NCBI RefSeq assembly: GCF_016862315.1
Contig: NZ_BOMS01000083.1
Coordinates: 23,463-87,462, forward strand
Length of the DNA stretch: 64,000 bases
Source of the DNA: Actinoplanes palleronii
GTDB lineage: Bacteria; Actinomycetota; Actinomycetes; Mycobacteriales; Micromonosporaceae
Direction: 5' to 3'
Shown in pieces: positions 58,722-64,000 of the stretch. Both the position numbers and the translations under genes were made by a program. Numbering within the stretch: position 1 is the first letter of the stretch; each line of letters starts with the position of its first letter. The notes beneath the pieces were generated by a model. It made no database searches. It saw only the letters and a program-made list of their open reading frames with translations, and was not told the origin of the DNA.

Positions 58722-59243
58722 ATGCCGAAGCTCACCGCCGTCCTCCGTCGCAGCCGCACCGCCGTCCTGCTGGTCGTGGCCGGGATCTTCGGAGCGGTGC
58801 TGGCGATGGCCGCGCCGGCCGCCGCAGCCGTGCCGTCGAGCGCCGACACGTTGGTGCTCACCTGGACCGACGGCGGCGACCTGCGGGTCACCGGCTTCGG
58901 TTACCGGGCCCGCGACCTCGTCGAGGTCCGCCTCGGCAGCAGCCCGATCCAGCAGACCCGCGGCGACGAGAACGGCCGGATCGAGGTCAGCGTGCCGCGG
59001 CCGCTGGTGGCGACCGGCGCGTCCGGGGCCAGCATCGTCCTGACCGGGCGCTCGGTCTCGGGCGCGGCCCGGGTGATGATCTCGGCGGTCCCCCCGCAGG
59101 CGGCGGGACGTGGCCCGGTCGACCTGCTCCCGTGGGTCTTCGGCACCGTCGCGCTCGCCGGCCTGGCGGTGGTCGTGTGGCGCCGGAGCACAGGCCGCAA
59201 CGGCGAGGCACCGCGCGGCTACCGCGGTTGCCACGTCGCCTGA
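58722..59243 (+). CDS. Exported membrane-anchored protein, unknown function
   Basis: 173 residues: signal peptide (TAVLLVVAGIFGAVLAMAAPAAAA), a short beta-rich outer domain (LVLTWTDGGDLRVTGFGYRARDLVEVRLG) resembling neocarzinostatin/Ig-like mini-domains, then one membrane helix (PWVFGTVALAGLAVVVW) and a short basic tail. Type I membrane topology. Divergent from the glycan operon. Confidence 0.75.
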   Translation: MPKLTAVLRRSRTAVLLVVAGIFGAVLAMAAPAAAAVPSSADTLVLTWTDGGDLRVTGFGYRARDLVEVRLGSSPIQQTRGDENGRIEVSVPRPLVATGASGASIVLTGRSVSGAARVMISAVPPQAAGRGPVDLLPWVFGTVALAGLAVVVWRRSTGRNGEAPRGYRGCHVA

Positions 59244-59343
59244 AACGCAGTCGCACCCGGACGCCACCCGTTCCGCTCTCGGGGCCCGGCAGCCTGGGTG
59301 CACGGGCCTGGATCCTGGCTCGTACCCCCGCGAAAGGTCTTGT

Positions 59344-61218
59344 ATGGGATACGCGGCGCGTGCTCTGGTCGGGGCGATTCCCGTCCCGGCGGCGGTCCTG
59401 AACACCGACGGCCTCGTCCTGGCCGCCAACGAGGACTGGTCCGCGCCCGGGGCAGACGATGAGTTGTACCCGCCCGAGGGCACCTTCCTCACCGCCTCGC
59501 CCGGGCCGTGCGGCGCGCACCGGGGCGTGCTGGAGGCGGTGTGGCGCATCGCCCCCGGGTCCGCGCCCGCCCTCCTGGAATGCCGGTGCGACCGGAACGC
59601 CGACCGCACCCTCCGGGTGGCCCGCCTCGCCGACGGCGACGAGCAGCAGTGCCTGATCACGGTCACCACGCAGGTGAACGCCGATGTCGCCAAGGCCGAG
59701 TTCCTCGCGCTGCTGAGTCACGAGGTGCGTACCCCGGTGACCACCGTGGTGGCGGCCGTCGAACTGCTCCGGGCACAGTCGCTGGACCAGGAGGTCCGGG
59801 AGATCGTCGACAGCGTGCACTACTCGGCCACCGCCCTGGGGGAACTCACCGAGAACCTGCTCGACCTGGGACGCCTGGCGACCGGCCGGCTGCACCTGAC
59901 GCACGAGCCGGTGGCGGTGCGGGCGCTGCTGGAGGGTGTGGTGCAGCCGTTGCAGCTCCAGGCCCGCAGCAAGAGCATCCTGCTGCTGGCCGCGCCGGCG
60001 CCGGATCTGCCGGCCGAGGTCCTCGGTGACCCGGGCCGGCTGCGCCAGGTGCTCGCCGCGGTGGTCGGCAACGCCGTCAAGTTCACCGCGGCCGGCGAGG
60101 TCGTGGTGCTGGCCGAGGCACCCGGTGACGGGTCGTACGTGCTGACCGTGTCGGACACCGGCCCGGGCATCGCCGAGCCGCAGCGGGTCCGGATCTTCCA
60201 GCCGTTCACGCAGGCCGACTCGTCGGCGGCCCGCCGGCACGAGGGCGCCGGGCTCGGGCTCGCGCTCGCCTCCCGGCTGGTGGATCGGATGGGCGGAACG
60301 ATCGAGGTGGACTCCGAGCCGGGGGCGGGTGCGCTGTTCCGGATCCGGCTGCCGTTGCACGCCGCTCCCACGGCCGTCGGCGACGCCGGCGGGCCACGGC
60401 CCCTGGAACGTCGCCGGGTCGCGGTGGTGGCCACCTCGCCCCGTTCGGTACGGGCCCTGTCCTGGCTGCTGACCAGCGCCGGCGCCGAACCGGTGCCGGC
60501 CGACCTGTCCGTGGTGAGCCGGCCGATGCCGGACGTGGACACCGTCCTGTGGTGCGACGACGCGCACGACCCCGAGGCGGTGCGCCGCGCCGACCTGGTC
60601 ATCCAGGCCCTCGGCCCGGACGGCATGGCGCTCATGATCAGCACCACCGACCCGCGTACCGGCATCGTCCGGCGGCCGGGTGTGCTGACCGCGCCGCTGG
60701 TGCTGGGCCGCCTGGTCGCGGCGCTGAACCAGGAACGGACCGGCGTGCGCGGGGCACCGGTCACGGTGCCGCCGCTGCCCGGCGGCCGGGTGCTTCTCGC
60801 CGAGGACAACGACGTCAACCGCACGGTCTTCCGCCGCATGATCCAGCTCATGGGAGTGACCTGCGACGCGGTACCCGACGGCGCGGCCGCGGTCGAGGCG
60901 GTGCTCAGCGGGACCCGGTACGACGTGGTGCTGATGGATGTCCAGATGCCTCGTACCGACGGGCTGGAGGCGAGCCGGCGGATCCGCGCGGCCGGGTCAC
61001 GTACCCCGATCCTGGCCCTGACCGCGACCGAGTCGGCCGACCGGGACAGGTGCGTGGCGGCCGGGATGGACGGGCGCCTGAGCAAACCGATCACGCTGGT
61101 CGAACTGCGTTCGGCGTTGAAGCCGTACCTGAGTCCCGCCGTGCCGCCCCCGGATGTCGACCATCTGATCACCCAGCTCCGTACCGACGGCGACGCCTCC
61201 CCGGCGATGGCCCGATGA
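59344..61218 (+). CDS. Soluble hybrid histidine kinase with C-terminal receiver
   Basis: 624 residues. A short PAS-like N-terminus (VGAIPVPAAVLNTDGLVLAANEDW), HisKA box (FLALLSHEVRTPVTTVVAAV), HATPase with N-box VVGNAVKFTA, G1 VSDTGPGI, G2 EGAGLGLALA; then a degenerate receiver-like region (about 350-470) and a complete REC domain: VLLAEDNDVNRTVFRRM, DVVLMDVQMPRTDGLEA (phospho-Asp), and the lysine in LSKPI. No membrane helix. The stop overlaps the next kinase start (ATGA). Confidence 0.92.
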   Translation: MGYAARALVGAIPVPAAVLNTDGLVLAANEDWSAPGADDELYPPEGTFLTASPGPCGAHRGVLEAVWRIAPGSAPALLECRCDRNADRTLRVARLADGDEQQCLITVTTQVNADVAKAEFLALLSHEVRTPVTTVVAAVELLRAQSLDQEVREIVDSVHYSATALGELTENLLDLGRLATGRLHLTHEPVAVRALLEGVVQPLQLQARSKSILLLAAPAPDLPAEVLGDPGRLRQVLAAVVGNAVKFTAAGEVVVLAEAPGDGSYVLTVSDTGPGIAEPQRVRIFQPFTQADSSAARRHEGAGLGLALASRLVDRMGGTIEVDSEPGAGALFRIRLPLHAAPTAVGDAGGPRPLERRRVAVVATSPRSVRALSWLLTSAGAEPVPADLSVVSRPMPDVDTVLWCDDAHDPEAVRRADLVIQALGPDGMALMISTTDPRTGIVRRPGVLTAPLVLGRLVAALNQERTGVRGAPVTVPPLPGGRVLLAEDNDVNRTVFRRMIQLMGVTCDAVPDGAAAVEAVLSGTRYDVVLMDVQMPRTDGLEASRRIRAAGSRTPILALTATESADRDRCVAAGMDGRLSKPITLVELRSALKPYLSPAVPPPDVDHLITQLRTDGDASPAMAR

Positions 61219-62099
61219 CACTCCACCGGGAAAGGCCCACCGTGTCAGACAACGCCGCGACCATCGACAACGAGCTCGCGGACCTCTACGCCCAACTGGA
61301 CCGCGAGCGCCACCGCAACGCCGAGCTCGAACGCACCGTCGAGGGGCTGACCCGCTCGGTGCAGGAGTTGCAGGAGTACGCCCGGGACGTCAGCCACGAC
61401 CTGAAGGCCCCGCTCGCCGGCATCTGCGGGTACGCGCAGCTGCTGGAGCACCTTGACGTCGGCTTCCCGCGACCCGTCGAGTACGACGAGTTCGTCGCCG
61501 AGATCAACCGGTGCACCGACCGGATGCGGCGGCTGATCGACGACGTGCTGGCGTACTCGACCACCCGGGACGCCCGGCTGCGGATCTCCCCGATCGACCT
61601 GAACGCGCTCGTCGACGACCTGACCGCGGACGCGACGGAACTGCTCTACCCGGCGCCGCAGGTCACCCGGGAACCGCTGCCCGCCGTCCAGGGCGACCAC
61701 GGCATGGTGCGCCGGGTGCTGGAGAACCTGCTCGGCAACGCGTTCAAGTACGTGCCGGCCGGCGAGACCGCACGGGTGCACGTCGCCGGCCGGGTGCTCG
61801 ACGACCGTCTGGTACGGATCGAGGTGAGTGATCACGGCATCGGCATCCCGGACGGGCAGCACGAGGCGATCTTCGACGAGCTGCACCGGATCCATCCGGA
61901 CGCGTACCCGGGCACCGGTCTCGGACTACCCATCTGCCGCCGCATCGTGCAGCGGCTGAACGGCACCATCGGCGCCGACCCGCAGTTCCGCGGTGGCACC
62001 CGGATCTGGTTCACCCTCCCGCTGGCACCGGTGACCGCCGAGCAGCCCGCCGGCCCTGCCTCCACACCCAACCTTGACCTGAGCCGGACACCGGCTTGA
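61215..62099 (+). CDS. Soluble histidine kinase with coiled-coil N-terminus
   Basis: 294 residues (or 285 from GTG 61242). Coiled coil (LADLYAQLDRERHRNAELERT...), HisKA box YARDVSHDLKAPLAGICGYAQLL, HATPase with N-box LLGNAFKYV, G1 VSDHGIGIPD, and GTGLGLPICRRIV. This is the phytochrome/bacteriophytochrome-type kinase core. No receiver or membrane segment; the sensor may be the coupled hybrid kinase. Overlap ATGA. Confidence 0.92.
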   Translation: MTLHRERPTVSDNAATIDNELADLYAQLDRERHRNAELERTVEGLTRSVQELQEYARDVSHDLKAPLAGICGYAQLLEHLDVGFPRPVEYDEFVAEINRCTDRMRRLIDDVLAYSTTRDARLRISPIDLNALVDDLTADATELLYPAPQVTREPLPAVQGDHGMVRRVLENLLGNAFKYVPAGETARVHVAGRVLDDRLVRIEVSDHGIGIPDGQHEAIFDELHRIHPDAYPGTGLGLPICRRIVQRLNGTIGADPQFRGGTRIWFTLPLAPVTAEQPAGPASTPNLDLSRTPA

Positions 62100-62151
62100 G
62101 GTCGCCGGCCGATCCGTTCACCGGCAACGAACGACAGACAAGGAGGTCCAC

Positions 62152-64000
62152 ATGCCATTGAGGCGACTGCTCTGCGCGGTCGGCGTAGCGACAATCGGGG
62201 CCGCGACGACGCTGGTCGCCTCGCCGACGATCGCCCTCGCCGCCCTGGCCGCGCCCAAGAATCTGACGGTGGCCAGGGCCACCGACGACGTGAACCGGAT
62301 CCTGGTCGGCTGGAAGACGGTCCCGGACGCCGCTCACTACACGCTCGACATCCTCGCGGGCGACGTGGAGACGGTGTTCGACCTGCCCGCTACGGCGACC
62401 GCCTACACCGTCGACGCGCCGAACCCGTGCACGGCGTACAAGGTCCGGGTCGGCGCGGTGGACGCGGACGGCACGGTCACCAACACCGGCTACTACTCGC
62501 TGCGGGCGCTGACGCCGAGTGCGGTGATGGGCATGTCTCCCACCCGTACCGACGCCGGCTCCACGGCCACCGCCACCTGGCGGGCACCGGCGTGGACCGG
62601 CTACACGCCGCTGACCGGGTACCGCTCGGTCTTCACCCGGCTCTCCGACGGCATCGTGCTCGCCGACCGGACGAGCACAGACCTGTCGTTCGAGTACTCC
62701 GGGATCGACCCGTCGCGGGCGTACACGCTGGCCGTGACCACGGTCAACGAGTACGGGGCCTGCGTGACGGCCAAGTCCCTGCTGGACCGGTTCCGGCCGG
62801 CCGACCCCACCGACCTGGTGGTGGAGCGGACCGCCAACGCGCCGGGCACCGTCTCGGTGGGCTGGAAGGCGCCGACGACCGGACCGGCTCCGGCGTACTA
62901 CCAGATCGGGTACGGCAACGAGAAGGTCACCAAGACGCTGCAGGTGCCCGCCTCGGCCACCGCCACCACGCTCGCCCTGGCCACCGACAAGGTCTGGGTG
63001 GTCGAGGTCAAGGCGTACAACGAGAACGGCGGCAGCAGCGCGCTGACCGGCTCGGTCCCGGTCTGGGAGCCCGCCGTCACCACGCCGGCACCGACGCCGA
63101 CCGCGAACCCGGCGACGGACGACCCCACCGTTCCCACGAACACCTCGACGATCGTGGACAGCGGTCCCGACCGGGCCCCTCCGACGATCACCACGACGCT
63201 GTCCCAGAAGCCGGTGAACGGCTGGTTCCGTACCCCGGTCACCATCCGGTTCACCTGTGCTGACGGCACCGGCACGGTCGCGGTCTGCCCCGCGCCGGTC
63301 CTCGCCGACACCGACGGCGTGGCCCGTCGTTTCTCCGGCACCGCCAAGGACGCAGCCGGCAACACCACCACTACCACGCTGATCTTGAAGATCGACCAGA
63401 CGGCACCGCAGATCACCGCGACGGTGCGCGGCACCAAGAACGCCGACGGCTGGTACACCTCGGCGCCCACGATCCACTACACCTGCGCCGACGAGACCTC
63501 GACGATCTCCAGCTGCCCGGCGGACACCGTGGTGACCGCCGCCGGCGCGGACCAGAAGATCAGCGGCATCGCGTTCGACAAGGCCGGCAACACCGCCGCC
63601 GCCACCGTGGTGCTCAACCTCGACCTGACCGCGCCGCGGATCACCGCCTCGGTCGTCGGCGACACCGGCACCGACGGCTGGTACACCAGCGCGCCGACCG
63701 TCCACTTCACCTGCACCGACGCCGGATCCGGCGTGGCGCTCTGCCCCACCGACACCCTCGTCACCACCGACGGCGCGGGTCAGGTGGTCAGCGGCACCGT
63801 CACCGACAAGGCCGGCAACAGCACCACCGTCTCGGTCACCGTCGACGTCGACCGGACCGCACCGGTCATCACCGCCACCGTGCTCGGCGCCACCGCGAAC
63901 GCCGCCGGCTGGTACCGCACCACCCCGACCGTCCACTACACCTGCACCGACACCGGATCCGGCGTGGCACTCTGCCCCGCCGACACCCCGGTCACCGACG
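62152..64000 (+). CDS. Secreted Fn3 and Ig-like repeat protein, C-terminus outside window
   Basis: At least 616 residues, open to the end of the window. Signal peptide (LLCAVGVATIGAATTLVASPTIALA), about three fibronectin-III domains (APKNLTVARATDDVNRILVGWKTV; PTDLVVERTANAPGTVSVGWK), a Pro/Thr linker near residue 310, then ~80-residue tandem repeats of pattern TAP.ITATV.G...DGWYTSAPTVHYTC.D.GSGVA.CP.DT.VTTDGAG..VSGT..DKAGN. At least three copies are visible before the edge. Extracellular matrix- or wall-binding role likely. ATG 62152 follows AAGGAGG. Confidence 0.88.
   Translation, partial: MPLRRLLCAVGVATIGAATTLVASPTIALAALAAPKNLTVARATDDVNRILVGWKTVPDAAHYTLDILAGDVETVFDLPATATAYTVDAPNPCTAYKVRVGAVDADGTVTNTGYYSLRALTPSAVMGMSPTRTDAGSTATATWRAPAWTGYTPLTGYRSVFTRLSDGIVLADRTSTDLSFEYSGIDPSRAYTLAVTTVNEYGACVTAKSLLDRFRPADPTDLVVERTANAPGTVSVGWKAPTTGPAPAYYQIGYGNEKVTKTLQVPASATATTLALATDKVWVVEVKAYNENGGSSALTGSVPVWEPAVTTPAPTPTANPATDDPTVPTNTSTIVDSGPDRAPPTITTTLSQKPVNGWFRTPVTIRFTCADGTGTVAVCPAPVLADTDGVARRFSGTAKDAAGNTTTTTLILKIDQTAPQITATVRGTKNADGWYTSAPTIHYTCADETSTISSCPADTVVTAAGADQKISGIAFDKAGNTAAATVVLNLDLTAPRITASVVGDTGTDGWYTSAPTVHFTCTDAGSGVALCPTDTLVTTDGAGQVVSGTVTDKAGNSTTVSVTVDVDRTAPVITATVLGATANAAGWYRTTPTVHYTCTDTGSGVALCPADTPVTD

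Overview
The window is a 64-kb stretch of very GC-rich chromosome with strong G/C third positions, GTG/TTG starts and many 4-bp ATGA/GTGA gene overlaps. SAM-IV-type riboswitches, ECF41 sigma factor, GAF-ANTAR proteins, DUF11 surface protein, Rv2525c-like protein and GT-C glycan enzymes point to a filamentous actinobacterium. Micromonosporaceae (Actinoplanes-like) is my best guess. I see no tRNA, rRNA, CRISPR array, integrase, transposase or prophage.

Layout. (1) 0-10 kb: a rhamnose operon (rhaEW, rhaB, start of lutA; minus strand) with a perfect LacI-type operator. A LacI regulator near 9 kb has almost the same operator at its own promoter. Between them lie a DoxX protein, an MFS pump divergent from a double-HTH Lrp regulator, and a secreted polyester-hydrolase (PETase/cutinase-like) gene with a strong terminator. 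(2) 10-21 kb: small secreted and membrane proteins, an EgtA-like ligase that lacks the expected catalytic residues, a phytase-like esterase, an oxidoreductase/ECF41 sigma pair, a PilZ protein, an LLM oxidoreductase and two GNATs, one behind a SAM-IV riboswitch. (3) 21.6-22.8 kb: a gene-free repeat hot spot with a 5-bp microsatellite, 31-bp and 61-bp tandem repeats and a 258-bp element also present at 13.9 kb. (4) 22.8-27 kb: XRE/quinone reductase pair, ArsR/SRPBCC pair with two operators, and a DUF559 protein. (5) 27-34.3 kb: a minus-strand run from a SAM-IV riboswitch through a class V aminotransferase, a GGDEF-EAL protein, a GH92 glycosidase whose N-terminus lacks a normal start, and a GT4. 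(6) 34.3-40.5 kb: DUF1684, M20 peptidase, PadR/membrane pair, and a GAF-ANTAR / anti-sigma-like / STAS signalling group. (7) 40.5-49.3 kb: a giant DUF11 repeat protein, an Rv2525c-like FG-GAP protein and an EAL protein. (8) 49.4-58.6 kb: a glycan assembly island (GT2, two GT-C-like membrane proteins, GT4, metallophosphatase). (9) 58.7-64 kb: a small surface protein, two coupled soluble histidine kinases and a large secreted Fn3/Ig-like repeat protein that runs off the end.

How the parts work together. Rhamnose is cleaved by RhaEW, and the lactaldehyde half can go through lactate into the Lut system, all under one LacI-type operator. Several genes belong to cyclic-di-GMP signalling (PilZ, GGDEF-EAL, EAL). 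The surface and glycan genes at 40-64 kb suggest envelope remodelling. All functions are inferred by reading motifs; no searches were run.
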